A model generated the notes under the pieces. It saw only the letters and a program-made list of their open reading frames with translations. It did not search any database and was not told the DNA's origin. From the NCBI GenBank assembly GCA_946615905.1, contig CAMOIE010000002.1, positions 62,001-126,000 of the forward strand: 64,000 bases of DNA, read 5' to 3'. This DNA is from an uncultured Treponema sp. (GTDB lineage Bacteria > Spirochaetota > Spirochaetia > Treponematales > Treponemataceae). Shown here piece by piece: positions 1 through 8,248 of the stretch. Both the position numbers and the translations under genes were made by a program. The first letter of the stretch is position 1, and each line of letters opens with the position of its first letter.

Positions 1-1
1 C

Positions 2-1972
2 CACTTCGTCGTATTCGAGGGCTTCAAGGGCAAAAAAGTCTACCTGAACGACTCCGCCATTGGCCGCCGAATCGTAGAGCCGGACGAATTCGACGAATCG
101 TTCACGGGCGTGGTCCTCGTGTTCCAAAAGGGCGCGGAATTCAAAAAGGGCGGGGAAAAGCCCAAAGTCTGGCCGCGCCTCAAAAAACGCCTCGGCGGTC
201 TCGGCTCGATTTTCACATTCCTGGGCTTTTTGAGCTTCCTCTATTTTATCCCCGGCTTCGTCTATCCGCTCTTCTCGCGCTTTTTCATCGACGAAATCCT
301 CATCAAAAACTCGATGAACCTTCTAAAACCGCTCCTTGTCGCGATGGCGGTCACCTGCGTAATCAGCACATTTCTGCAGGCAATCCAGAACACTGTCCTG
401 ATGCGCTTCCAGGCACGCTTGAGCCTTTCCTCCGCATCAAAGTTCATCGACCACATCTTCAAGATGCCGGTCCAGTTCTTCGTCCAGCGACTTCCGGGCG
501 AACTGTGCAACCGAATCTCCTCGTGCGACTCTATTTCCGCCCTCATTTCGGGGCAGCTCATCGGGGTCGTCATAAACCTCGTGAGCACAATTTTCTTCCT
601 TATATTGATGCTCCTGTACGACATTCCGCTCACGATCATTTCCGTCACGCTCACGGCGGTCGTCGTCGTCGTTTTTAGAATCACATCCGAGCGCGTCAAG
701 AACAAGTCCTTCAAAATCCAGATGGAAGACGGAAAGCTCAGCGGAATCACGATGTCGGGAATCGACATGATCGAGTCCCTCAAGGCCTCAGGCTCCGAGA
801 ACGACTTTTTCATGCAGTGGTCGGGCCAGCAGGCGAAGGTTCTTCAGGAAACCCAGCGGCTCGTCAGGACCAACACCGGAAATTCGATTATCCCGCAGCT
901 CATTTCTTCGGTTCAGGGCATCCTGATTCTCACGGTCGGCGCTCTGCGCGTCATGGACGGACACCTCACAATCGGAATGCTTATGGCCTTTCAGACGCTC
1001 CTCTCGCATTTTTCCGGCCCCATCAACTCGTTTTTGAGCCTCGGCTCTTCGCTCCTCTCCGCCAACGCCGACATGCAGCGAATCGACGACGTTATGGAGT
1101 ACCCGATTCCAAAGATTTTCAAAGAAGATTTTGAAAGTGAGGGGGTAGGGAGCGACGGCGAAGCCGGCAAAACTCACGAGGTGAGTTTTGAGCGAGTCTC
1201 GGAAAAATCTGTGATTTTTCCGCCCCCGCTCGGCTATCAACCGTTTAAAAAGCTCGAAGGCTACATCTCGCTAAAGGACATCGTGTTCGGCTATTCGCCG
1301 CTCGCAGAGCCGCTCATTAACGGACTGAACATCGAATTCACGCCCGGAAAGCGTGTCGCCCTCGTCGGTGCGACAGGCAGCGGCAAGTCAACAATCGGAA
1401 AACTCGTGAGCGCACTTTACGCACCGTGGAGTGGCGAAATCTTATTCGACGGAAAGTCGCTCTCTCAAATCGAAAAAAAGCAGTTCGCCGCCTCGGTCTC
1501 CGTCGTGAACCAGTCGATTTCGCTCTTTGAAGGCACTGTCAAGGACAACATCACGATGTGGGACAAGACTGTTCCCGAGGAAGTCTACATCCAGGCGGCG
1601 AAGGACGCGTGCATCCACGACGTAATCGCATCGCGCCCCAACGGCTACTACTCCAAAGTCGGCGAAGGCGGCCGCAATTTCTCAGGCGGCCAACGCCAAA
1701 GGCTCGAAATCGCCCGAGCCCTCGCCACAAACCCGCGCATAATCATCATGGACGAGGCGACCAGCGCGCTCGACGCAATCACCGAGCAGACCGTAGACCA
1801 AAACATCCGCCGCCGGGGCTGCACAAGCATCATCATCGCCCACCGCCTCTCCACAATCCGCGACTGCGACGAAATCATCGTCCTCGACCACGGCCAAATC
1901 GTCCAGCGCGGCACCCACAACGAGCTGATCGCGCAGGAGGGAACATACAAGGCGCTCATAGCGAGTATGTAG
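2..1972 (+). CDS. NHLP-type peptide exporter with C39 peptidase, ABC membrane and ATPase domains (5' end outside window)
   Basis: The frame is open from base 2, so the tracked start at 110 is internal. The visible protein begins with HFVVFEGFKGKKVYLNDSA, the catalytic His and Asp region of a C39 peptidase; the Cys half lies off the window. A hydrophobic ABC membrane domain follows (about residues 55-340), then an ATPase domain with Walker A GATGSGKST near residue 455, signature FSGGQRQRLEIARAL near 560 and IIIAHRLST. C39 exporters cut double-glycine leaders and export the peptide through the inner membrane. Likely substrates are the GG-leader peptides at 7.4-8.6 kb and 10.5 kb. An interspersed repeat is inserted in frame between membrane and ATPase domains (about visible residues 381-410). 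The stop codon TAG also falls inside a second repeat copy. Confidence 0.92.
   Translation, partial: HFVVFEGFKGKKVYLNDSAIGRRIVEPDEFDESFTGVVLVFQKGAEFKKGGEKPKVWPRLKKRLGGLGSIFTFLGFLSFLYFIPGFVYPLFSRFFIDEILIKNSMNLLKPLLVAMAVTCVISTFLQAIQNTVLMRFQARLSLSSASKFIDHIFKMPVQFFVQRLPGELCNRISSCDSISALISGQLIGVVINLVSTIFFLILMLLYDIPLTIISVTLTAVVVVVFRITSERVKNKSFKIQMEDGKLSGITMSGIDMIESLKASGSENDFFMQWSGQQAKVLQETQRLVRTNTGNSIIPQLISSVQGILILTVGALRVMDGHLTIGMLMAFQTLLSHFSGPINSFLSLGSSLLSANADMQRIDDVMEYPIPKIFKEDFESEGVGSDGEAGKTHEVSFERVSEKSVIFPPPLGYQPFKKLEGYISLKDIVFGYSPLAEPLINGLNIEFTPGKRVALVGATGSGKSTIGKLVSALYAPWSGEILFDGKSLSQIEKKQFAASVSVVNQSISLFEGTVKDNITMWDKTVPEEVYIQAAKDACIHDVIASRPNGYYSKVGEGGRNFSGGQRQRLEIARALATNPRIIIMDEATSALDAITEQTVDQNIRRRGCTSIIIAHRLSTIRDCDEIIVLDHGQIVQRGTHNELIAQEGTYKALIASM
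1145..1231 (+). repeat. Interspersed palindromic repeat (type A) inserted in frame in the exporter gene
   Basis: GTAGGGAGC starts the element. It holds two perfect hairpins: AAAACTCAC-gag-GTGAGTTTT (1169-1189) and GGAAAAATC-tgt-GATTTTTCC (1201-1221). The same layout is seen at 15251-15340 and, shortened, at 1969-2029. It is translated as a charged linker between the transporter domains. Confidence 0.85.
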
Positions 1973-2029
1973 GGAGCCGGTCGCCGAAGGCGAAAAAACT
2001 CACGAGGTGAGTTTTTAGGCGAGTCTCCG
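1969..2029 (+). repeat. Interspersed palindromic repeat (type A), shortened copy
   Basis: GTAGGGAGCCGGTCG then AAAAAACTCAC-gag-GTGAGTTTTT and GGCGAGTCTC match the copy at 15251. Its TAG provides the stop codon of the upstream exporter gene. It fills most of the gap before the second exporter gene and may form an intercistronic mRNA hairpin. Confidence 0.85.
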
Positions 2030-2062
2030 AGCAGCTGCGCTGCGAAGGCGTAATGGAACAAA

Positions 2063-4621
2063 ATGGAACACAGAATATACGAAATCGACAACACGAATTT
2101 TCTCACGCTTGACGGAAGCTGCACGACCATCAAGGTCTTGAAGGGGCACGCCTATCTTTTTATCGCGCCTGTCCTTGAGGGCGGAAAGATTGGCGCACGG
2201 CACGAAATCACGGACTACGAAGAGGGCGGGACGTTCCCGAACATTCCCAGCACCGACGAATACAAGGTGATTCTCACGGGAACAATCGGAACGAAGGTCG
2301 AGGCCCTTCCGTTCCCCGATTCCGACTACGAGGCGGTTCTTGAGGCGGCGAAGGAATTCATCATTTCAAAATTCGAGGCTGAGGAAGAAAAACTCGATGC
2401 CCGCTCGGTTCTCCAGCAGGAGCTTTCCGACGAGGCGTTCTCGCTCGCGCTCGAAAACATTGCTTCCGTTGTCAACCGAAAAAAGCGGCACAATCTGCTT
2501 TTTGAGTCGGAAGACTCGCCGTTGGTCAAGGTCTTCAAGGTCGTCGCGCAAAAGATGGGCGGAATGGCTGTCCATTCAGTTCCTGGGAAAAAATACGAGG
2601 CGAACAAGTCGGGAGTCCAGCGGCTTGCGAAGGACAGCACGATTCGCGTCCGCGAGGTCGTTTTGCGCGACAGGTGGCACAAGGAAGACAACGGACACCT
2701 GATCGCCTTCTACAAGCCCGATGGCGAAATCAATCTTTCTTCCGTTGATTCTGCCTTGGTTCCTGTCGCTCTCATAAAGAATCTTGAGCGGACGGGCTAT
2801 GTGATGTTCAATCCGCTCGACGGCTCGATGACTCCCGTCACGAAAAAGAACTTGGCTCAGATTCACCCGATGGCGTTTATGATGTACCGCTCGATGAACG
2901 AGGAAAAAATCAGCCTTAAGAGCGTCCTAAAATTCGTCTTTATGGACATCAAGGCGGACATCGCGCGCTTCGTGATCATCGGTCTGGTCTGCACGCTTAT
3001 CGGTCTTATCACGCCAGTCATCACGCGGAACTTCATCGACGAGGTGATTCCAGAGGCAGCGAAGTCGCAGGCGGTGCAGATTTGCGTTCTCGTCTTTTTC
3101 TGCAACATTTCCTCGATGGTCGGAAGCCTCGCCAAATATTTCGCGAACCTCCGAATGGAGACGAAGGCGGACACGGACTTGCAGGCGGCAATTATGGACA
3201 GGCTCTTGAAGCTTCCCGTCGATTTTTTCAAGAACTATTCCTCCGGCGACCTTGCCGCTCGAATGATGACGCTCAACCAAATCCGAAAGCAGATTTTCAG
3301 CATCGTCCTCTCGTGCTTTATGAATTTCATATTCAGCTTTGTCTATCTGATTCAGGAATTTAGATTCTGCGCGTATTTTGCCAAGTGGGGAATCCTTTTC
3401 TGCATCTTCCCGATTGTCATTTCCTGCATCATCTGCTTCATCACCTACAAATGGGAAAAAATGCTCGTCGAGTCGCAGGGAAAGATTCAGGGCATGCTCC
3501 TGCAGTTCCTGAACGGGGTCGAAAAAATCTCGAATTCGCACTCGGAGAAGCGGGTTTTTGCGCAGTGGTCGGGCGAGTACATTCGTCAGGTCAAAATCGG
3601 CTACAACCTGGGGCTGATCGGAATCATCTCCTCGCTCATCAACACGGTCTACCCGACGGTCGTTGGAATCATCTTCTATTATCTTTACGGTCGCGGAATG
3701 AGGCTTCAGGCAATCGAAGGGCTTACGACGGGTACGTTTATGGCCTTCTTGAACGCATATTCTTCGTTCCAGAGCGCGTTCTTGGGAATGGCGGGCAGCC
3801 TTCTTGAAATCCGCAACGTGATTCCGCTCACGAAGCGAATACAGCCGATTCTTGACGCGAAGCCCGAGGTCGAAACTTCTATGCCGCCGATTGACAAGCT
3901 CGACGGAAACATCGAAATCAGCCACCTGAACTTCCGCTATGCGCCGGACGCTCCTCTCGTCTTAAAAGACGTGAATATGCACATAAAGGCAGGCGAATTC
4001 GTGGCGGTGGTCGGAACTTCGGGAGCGGGAAAGTCCACTCTAATGCGGATGTTGCTCCGCTTTGAAAAGCCTGAGTCGGGAACGATTTTCTTCGACAGCC
4101 AGGACATTTCCGCCGTGGACATCGGCTCGCTGAGAAGGCAGATGGGCGTTGTGCTGCAGAACGACACAATCTTGCAGGGGACGATTTTGCAGAACATCAT
4201 CGGAAGCTCGGGACTGAAGGAGGCGGACGCGTGGGAGGCGGCGAGAAAGGTCGCCTTTGACAAGGACATCGAGGAGATGCCGATGGGAATGTTCACGATG
4301 ATTCCCGCCGGCGGAAGCACTCTTTCCGGCGGCCAGCTCCAGCGTCTCATCATTGCGCGGGCGATTATCCGAAATCCGAGCGTCCTGATTTTCGACGAGG
4401 CGACGAGCGCGCTAGACAATTTGACTCAAGCGACCGTCCGAGAGAGCCTCGACAACCTAAAAGTCACAAGAATCATCATCGCGCACAGGCTTTCCACGAT
4501 CATCAACGCCGACAGAATCTACGTGATGAAGGACGGCGAGGTAATCGAAACTGGAAACTACGACGAACTGATGGAAAAAGACGGCTATTTCGCCCAACTC
4601 GCGAAACGGCAGAATGTGTAG
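2063..4621 (+). CDS. NHLP-type bacteriocin export ABC transporter, permease/ATPase without peptidase
   Basis: The 852-residue protein has about 290 N-terminal residues that are soluble and not a C39 peptidase, then an ABC membrane domain (about 290-580), then an ATPase domain with Walker A GTSGAGKST near residue 650, signature LSGGQLQRLIIARAI near 753 and DEATSALD. This layout matches the second permease/ATPase partner of NHLP export systems, which pairs with a peptidase-bearing ABC protein and a HlyD-like adaptor. The adaptor is not visible and may lie left of the window. The gap to the first exporter gene is 90 nt and holds a repeat. The start ATG has only a weak upstream purine run, so translation may depend on coupling. 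Role in leader-peptide export is inferred from family and neighbours. Confidence 0.9.
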   Translation: MEHRIYEIDNTNFLTLDGSCTTIKVLKGHAYLFIAPVLEGGKIGARHEITDYEEGGTFPNIPSTDEYKVILTGTIGTKVEALPFPDSDYEAVLEAAKEFIISKFEAEEEKLDARSVLQQELSDEAFSLALENIASVVNRKKRHNLLFESEDSPLVKVFKVVAQKMGGMAVHSVPGKKYEANKSGVQRLAKDSTIRVREVVLRDRWHKEDNGHLIAFYKPDGEINLSSVDSALVPVALIKNLERTGYVMFNPLDGSMTPVTKKNLAQIHPMAFMMYRSMNEEKISLKSVLKFVFMDIKADIARFVIIGLVCTLIGLITPVITRNFIDEVIPEAAKSQAVQICVLVFFCNISSMVGSLAKYFANLRMETKADTDLQAAIMDRLLKLPVDFFKNYSSGDLAARMMTLNQIRKQIFSIVLSCFMNFIFSFVYLIQEFRFCAYFAKWGILFCIFPIVISCIICFITYKWEKMLVESQGKIQGMLLQFLNGVEKISNSHSEKRVFAQWSGEYIRQVKIGYNLGLIGIISSLINTVYPTVVGIIFYYLYGRGMRLQAIEGLTTGTFMAFLNAYSSFQSAFLGMAGSLLEIRNVIPLTKRIQPILDAKPEVETSMPPIDKLDGNIEISHLNFRYAPDAPLVLKDVNMHIKAGEFVAVVGTSGAGKSTLMRMLLRFEKPESGTIFFDSQDISAVDIGSLRRQMGVVLQNDTILQGTILQNIIGSSGLKEADAWEAARKVAFDKDIEEMPMGMFTMIPAGGSTLSGGQLQRLIIARAIIRNPSVLIFDEATSALDNLTQATVRESLDNLKVTRIIIAHRLSTIINADRIYVMKDGEVIETGNYDELMEKDGYFAQLAKRQNV

Positions 4622-4631
4622 GAAGCGGTTG

Positions 4632-4713
4632 AATCGGTGGTTGAGCCTGTCGAAACCACCGATTCCAGCGAAAGTCAGAAGTGGTTTCGATACGGCTTCG
4701 CCTACTCAACCAC
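4632..4713. repeat. Paired palindromic repeats of the GAGCCTGTCGAA family
   Basis: AATCGGTGGTT and AACCACCGATT form perfect 11-bp arms around gagcctgtcga (4632-4664). A second element GTGGTTTCGATACGG...CTCAACCAC follows (4681-4713). Related units occur near 16868, 17189, 30700 and 47030. Immediately after the exporter stop, the first hairpin could also protect or end the mRNA. Confidence 0.8.
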
Positions 4714-4733
4714 CGTACCATAAGGAGTTATGT

Positions 4734-5903
4734 ATGAAAATTAGCAAAATTATAAAAAACTGCGCCCTCGCCCTTCTTTCACTCTCCCTCCTTTCCTGCC
4801 TTGACGACGACGACCCTGTTAGGGCGCGTGAGAAGGCGGTGAGGCGGCTTTACAAGCGCGGAACCGTCAAGATTGCGATTGCCAACAGTTTTGATGAAAA
4901 CAAAACTCAGATGTGGGATTCTGCCGTGCTGGCGGCGGAGACAATCAACACGCAGGGGCTTTGCCCGGCAAAATTCGAGCTTGTCAAATGCGACGACGGT
5001 GGAACTCCAATCAGCGGAACGAAAAAGGCTTATGAAATCGCGTCCGACAAGGAGATTGCGGCTGTCATCGGCCACGGCTACGCCGACATATCGCTTCCGT
5101 GTTCGCTCATCTATCAATATTACGGAATCCTCACATTCAACTTCATCTCCACGATTCATTCACTCACCGACCGGAATAATCCGCTCATTTTCAGCAATAT
5201 GCCGAACGATATTGACTTTGGCGATGAGATTGCGAATGTTTGCGAAAAGAACGGTTACAAGAGAATGCTGATTTTCTACCTTGAGAATACATCGGGAATA
5301 AGCCTTTCAAATTCATTTGAACTGAGCTGTAACAATCGAGGAATCGAAGTCGTGAGCCGCGACAGCTACGACATCACGAGCAATAAAAAGTTTTTTGAGC
5401 GGAGTGCAAGGCACTGGAAGAATAATTTCGTTTTCGATGCGGTTTTCATCGCTGGAAGAATGCCGAGCATTCTAGAAATTGTGCAGGCCCTCCGCGAAAA
5501 CGGTGTGAACTGTCCTATTGTCGGCGCGGATCCATTTGATGATCCTCTTCTTGCTGAGTCGCTTTCGGAAGCGGAAGACGGAAAAATCTTCTCGGTGTCC
5601 AACTACAATCTTTCGTCAAAAAACATTCACTTTCAGGCTTTCCGTGAATTGTTCAAGAAAAAGTATGGGGCAGAACCTGATCAGGAAGCTCTGCAAGTCT
5701 ATGACGCACTATTTGTCCTTGCACGTGCTATAAACGAGTCTTGGACAGCAGTTCCATCAGAACTTGCGGAGGTTCTGCGTTCGGAACTGTGGTTTGAGGC
5801 TGCCGGCCCATACACGTTTCACCCGAACGGGGCAATCAAGGATCGAGAACTTACCGTGAAAGTCTTCAAAAACGGAGCATTCGAGGAAATTGAAACATTA
5901 TAG
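4734..5903 (+). CDS. Periplasmic substrate-binding lipoprotein, Leu/Ile/Val-binding family
   Basis: ATG at 4734 follows AAGGAG by a normal spacing; the longer tracked start reads through a repeat and is rejected. The N-terminus MKISKIIKNCALALLSLSLL ends in a lipobox LLSC, so the mature protein is a lipoprotein. The rest (about 365 residues) has the two-lobed type 1 periplasmic binding fold: WDSAVLAAETIN, IAAVIGHGYADIS and a late QALQVYDALFVLARAI helix, as in branched-chain amino acid or amide binding proteins. No ABC permease genes sit beside it. The next gene, a NamZ-type muramidase, starts 1 nt after its stop, so both are probably one transcript; a link to peptidoglycan fragment capture is only inference. 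Confidence 0.85.
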   Translation: MKISKIIKNCALALLSLSLLSCLDDDDPVRAREKAVRRLYKRGTVKIAIANSFDENKTQMWDSAVLAAETINTQGLCPAKFELVKCDDGGTPISGTKKAYEIASDKEIAAVIGHGYADISLPCSLIYQYYGILTFNFISTIHSLTDRNNPLIFSNMPNDIDFGDEIANVCEKNGYKRMLIFYLENTSGISLSNSFELSCNNRGIEVVSRDSYDITSNKKFFERSARHWKNNFVFDAVFIAGRMPSILEIVQALRENGVNCPIVGADPFDDPLLAESLSEAEDGKIFSVSNYNLSSKNIHFQAFRELFKKKYGAEPDQEALQVYDALFVLARAINESWTAVPSELAEVLRSELWFEAAGPYTFHPNGAIKDRELTVKVFKNGAFEEIETL

Positions 5904-5904
5904 A

Positions 5905-7233
5905 ATGAAACAGAAAAAAATCATGCTTAAAATCCTGTACGGAATTGCAAGCTTTTTTATGTTGTCTATGCTTTCCGCTTGCGCGAGGGGCGAAAGGTTG
6001 ACGCTTGGAGACGAGCGGTTTGACGAGTATCTTCCCTTGCTCGAAGGAAAGCGTGTTGCCCTGTTCTCTAACCACACGGGAATCATCGGCGACGAAAGGT
6101 CGAAATCCGACACGGCGGAAGACGATGTTGACCCAACGCTGGTACATTTCGGCTTTGACGAATCGGGAAACGAAATCAGCTATGGAAAGCATATTCTTGA
6201 CGCATTGGTTGAGCGGGGCGTGAACGTCACGGCGATATTCAGCCCAGAACACGGCTTTCGGGGCACGGAGGATGCAGGGGCAAGCATAGATAATTCCGTT
6301 GATGAAAAGACGGGCGTTCCGATTCTTTCCCTCTACGAAAGCGAAGATACGCACTCTCCATCTTCGGCGGACATGGCAAAGTTCGATGTGCTTGTTGTTG
6401 ATATGCAGGATGTCGGGCTTCGGTACTACACCTACTACATCTCGATGTTCTACCTTATGGACGCTTGCGCGGGGCACGGAAAGGAGGTCGTAATCCTTGA
6501 CAGGCCGAACCCGAACGGATTCTATGTTGACGGGCCGATTCTCAAAGACGAATACAGGTCGAACGTCGGCCAGCTTCCGATTCCAATCGTCTACGGAATG
6601 ACCTGGGGGGAACTTGCCAAAATGATTGACGGCGAGGGCTGGCTTTCGAGCGGAAAGAACTCCTGCCGCCTCACGGTGATTCCCTGCCTGGGTTACACCC
6701 ACAAGACGAAAACCACCCTGATTCGCAATCCGTCGCCCAACATCAAGGACATGAGGGCGGTCTATCTGTACGCCTCGACGTGTTTTTTCGAGAACACCGC
6801 CGTTTCCGTCGGGAGGGGGACGGATTTTCCGTTCGAGACCTACGGAAGCCCCTTCTTCAAGGATATGGCGGGCTTCGACTTTCAGTTCACGCCAAAAAGC
6901 ATGGAAGGCGCGACCAATCCTCCGTTTATGGGCGAAGCGTGCTACGGAGTCGATTTGCGGAAAGTCCCGATAGAGGAAATCTGGAACGCGGGAATCAACC
7001 TTGAATATCTTGTCTCCTCTTATTCCGCCTTCAAGGCTTCAGGTTCTAGTCTGGATTTTTGGGGAACTCCCGACAAAAACGGGCAATACTGGATAGACAA
7101 GCTGAGCGGTTCCAACGAATTGCGCCGCATGGTTTCCGACGGCAAGAGCGCAGGCGAAATCAAGGCATCCTGGCAGAAAGATATAGAGAAGTTCAAGAAA
7201 GAGCGCAAGCCCTACCTCTTGTATGATGAGTGA
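5905..7233 (+). CDS. namZ: NamZ-type exo-beta-N-acetylmuramidase (DUF1343), lipoprotein
   Basis: ATG at 5905 lies 1 nt after the upstream stop. A TTG at 5890 is possible but sits too close to GAGG. The N-terminus carries a signal with lipobox LSAC. DUF1343 motifs are clear: RVALFSNHTGI, IFSPEHGFRG, DVLVVDMQDVGLRYYTY, VILDRPNPNG and VYGMTWGELAKMI. Family members remove N-acetylmuramic acid from the ends of peptidoglycan chains, with a serine hydrolase of the AmiE class often encoded nearby; such a hydrolase lies at 11597. Length (443 residues) fits full family members. The coupled binding lipoprotein upstream suggests use of cell-wall sugars. Confidence 0.88.
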   Translation: MKQKKIMLKILYGIASFFMLSMLSACARGERLTLGDERFDEYLPLLEGKRVALFSNHTGIIGDERSKSDTAEDDVDPTLVHFGFDESGNEISYGKHILDALVERGVNVTAIFSPEHGFRGTEDAGASIDNSVDEKTGVPILSLYESEDTHSPSSADMAKFDVLVVDMQDVGLRYYTYYISMFYLMDACAGHGKEVVILDRPNPNGFYVDGPILKDEYRSNVGQLPIPIVYGMTWGELAKMIDGEGWLSSGKNSCRLTVIPCLGYTHKTKTTLIRNPSPNIKDMRAVYLYASTCFFENTAVSVGRGTDFPFETYGSPFFKDMAGFDFQFTPKSMEGATNPPFMGEACYGVDLRKVPIEEIWNAGINLEYLVSSYSAFKASGSSLDFWGTPDKNGQYWIDKLSGSNELRRMVSDGKSAGEIKASWQKDIEKFKKERKPYLLYDE

Positions 7234-7253
7234 GAAGATTTTTTTTCAAATAA

Positions 7254-7286
7254 TTAGCCCTTTTCAAAAGTCTCTCGTATAAATAG
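7254..7286 (+). promoter_or_regulatory. Shared promoter copy 1, TTAGCC-N15-TCGTATAAATA
   Basis: TTAGCC at 7254 and TCGTATAAATAG at 7275 are 21 nt apart start to start, exactly as at 8188/8209 and 10498/10519. It lies about 170 nt before the first leader-peptide gene; a repeat and hairpins occupy the leader. It is probably read by the ECF sigma factor at 10771 (inference). Confidence 0.75.
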
Positions 7287-7307
7287 ATGTAAGTGCAAAA
7301 GACGGTC

Positions 7308-7363
7308 GTCATGTTGAGCGACAGCGAAACATCTATGAGATTCTTCGCTTCGCTCAGAATGAC
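7308..7363. repeat. Interspersed repeat of the GTCAT...TTCGCTCAGAATGAC type
   Basis: GTCATGTTGAGCG at one end and TTCGCTTCGCTCAGAATGAC at the other form an imperfect inverted repeat. A shorter relative is at 8096-8123 and a fragment near 11550. Here it has landed in the 5' leader between promoter and peptide gene. Confidence 0.75.
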
Positions 7364-7396
7364 AGGCGGGCTTACACAAAACATCAAATTAAGCGC

Positions 7397-7440
7397 GAAA
7401 GGGAAGTTACCTCCTGTAATTTCCCTTTCTACGAGAAAGT
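7397..7440 (+). promoter_or_regulatory. Two mutually exclusive leader hairpins before the peptide gene
   Basis: GAAAGGGAAGTTAC-ctcct-GTAATTTCCCTTTC (7397-7429) is a 14-bp stem with one mismatch and the loop CTCCT, complementary to a Shine-Dalgarno. CTTTCT-acg-AGAAAG (7426-7440) uses the same 3' arm, so only one can form at a time. This resembles attenuator or translational switch layouts; function is inferred. Confidence 0.5.
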
Positions 7441-7459
7441 CGCAAACGGAGAAAATAAA

Positions 7460-8084
7460 ATGACAAACGAAGAAGCGAAGAGAGCGATTGTACAGGGGGG
7501 GGGTATCACCTGAGGTGGCGGAGGCGTTCGCCGAAAAGTTCGACGCTGAGAAGATTTCGCAGATTGTGGAAGGAGCCGCCAATGCGGGCGAGGCATTCGA
7601 GAAACTGCACGAGGCGTACCCGGAGTTTGAGGTCAAGGACCTGCAGAAGCAGATGGACTTCATCCAGGGGCAGTTCGAGGCGGCGTACAAGGCGCAGAAG
7701 ACGGACGAGGCGGTGGAGCTGACCGAGGAGGAGCTTGACCACGTTTCAGGCGGCGGACTCTGGGACTGGTGCAAGAGCAACTGGAAGACAATCGCCATCG
7801 GCGCGGCAATCGTGGTGGGCGCGGCATTGATTTGCTCGGGAGTCGGGGCAGGAATTGGAGCGGCGATGACAGCTTCTGCGGCTAACGCCGCGGCAAATAT
7901 CAATCTTGCTATTGGTTTTGCACTTGCTATCGATGCGGAGATAACCGGAACTGCGGTTGCTGCAGCTAGTGTTACAGCTGGGGCCGCCGCGTACACGGGT
8001 GTCGCCGCGGCAATCGGAGCGGGCATTGGCGCGATAATCGGCAATAATGTGGCGTGCGGGCTTGCAGGAGCGGACATAATCTAA
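7460..8084 (+). CDS. GG-leader hydrophobic bacteriocin-like peptide gene, out of frame at a G9 tract
   Basis: ATG at 7460 lies in GGAGAAAATAAAATGACAAA, almost identical to the start of the paralogue at 8249, so it is probably the true start. Reading stops at 7511 because of nine Gs (7495-7503); eight Gs would give MTNEEAKRAIVQGGVSPEVA joined to the long tracked frame (which begins at a doubtful TTG, 7488). The restored product has a leader of about 95 residues ending ELTEEELDHVSGGG, then a Gly/Ala-rich hydrophobic core of about 110 residues beginning LWDWCKSNWK. The GG end matches C39 exporter substrates. It could be phase-variable, a dead allele or a sequencing slip. The mature protein resembles pore-forming class II bacteriocins only in composition. 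Confidence 0.75.
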
Positions 8085-8095
8085 CGCGCGGTTTT

Positions 8096-8123
8096 GTCAT
8101 GTTTCGCTACGCTCAGAATGACA
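8096..8123. repeat. Short copy of the GTCAT...CTCAGAATGAC repeat
   Basis: GTCATGTTTCGCTACGCTCAGAATGACA matches the ends of the element at 7308. It lies between the peptide stop codon and its terminator. Confidence 0.65.
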
Positions 8124-8135
8124 GATTCGGCAAGG

Positions 8136-8169
8136 CGGCTCTCTGGAAACGGAGAGCCGTTTTTTTTTG
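8136..8169 (+). terminator. Rho-independent terminator after the first peptide gene
   Basis: CGGCTCTC-tggaaacg-GAGAGCCG forms a perfect 8-bp GC-rich stem followed by a run of Ts (8160-8168). It separates the first peptide gene from the promoter of the second. Confidence 0.93.
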
Positions 8170-8187
8170 CGATTTTTTTCAAAAAAA

Positions 8188-8220
8188 TTAGCCTTTTTCC
8201 AAAGTCGTTCGTATAAATAG
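8188..8220 (+). promoter_or_regulatory. Shared promoter copy 2, TTAGCC-N15-TCGTATAAATA
   Basis: TTAGCCTTTTTCC then TCGTATAAATAG at 8209. The ATG of the second peptide gene is about 28 nt downstream, with AGGAG between. This is the cleanest copy of the motif. Confidence 0.78.
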
Positions 8221-8248
8221 TTGCAATGTAAATATAGGAGAAAACAAA

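Noticed and set aside
2927-3925. 332-residue minus-strand frame
   Set aside because: Antisense shadow of the second ABC exporter; charged, repeat-poor composition typical of shadow frames.
5866-6702. 278-residue minus-strand frame
   Set aside because: Antisense to NamZ, whose motifs are unambiguous.
7488-8084. Tracked frame starting at TTG 7488
   Set aside because: TTG lies within the start region out of phase with the ATG that shares its context with the paralogue at 8249. The frame is real but its natural start is probably 7460 with eight Gs.
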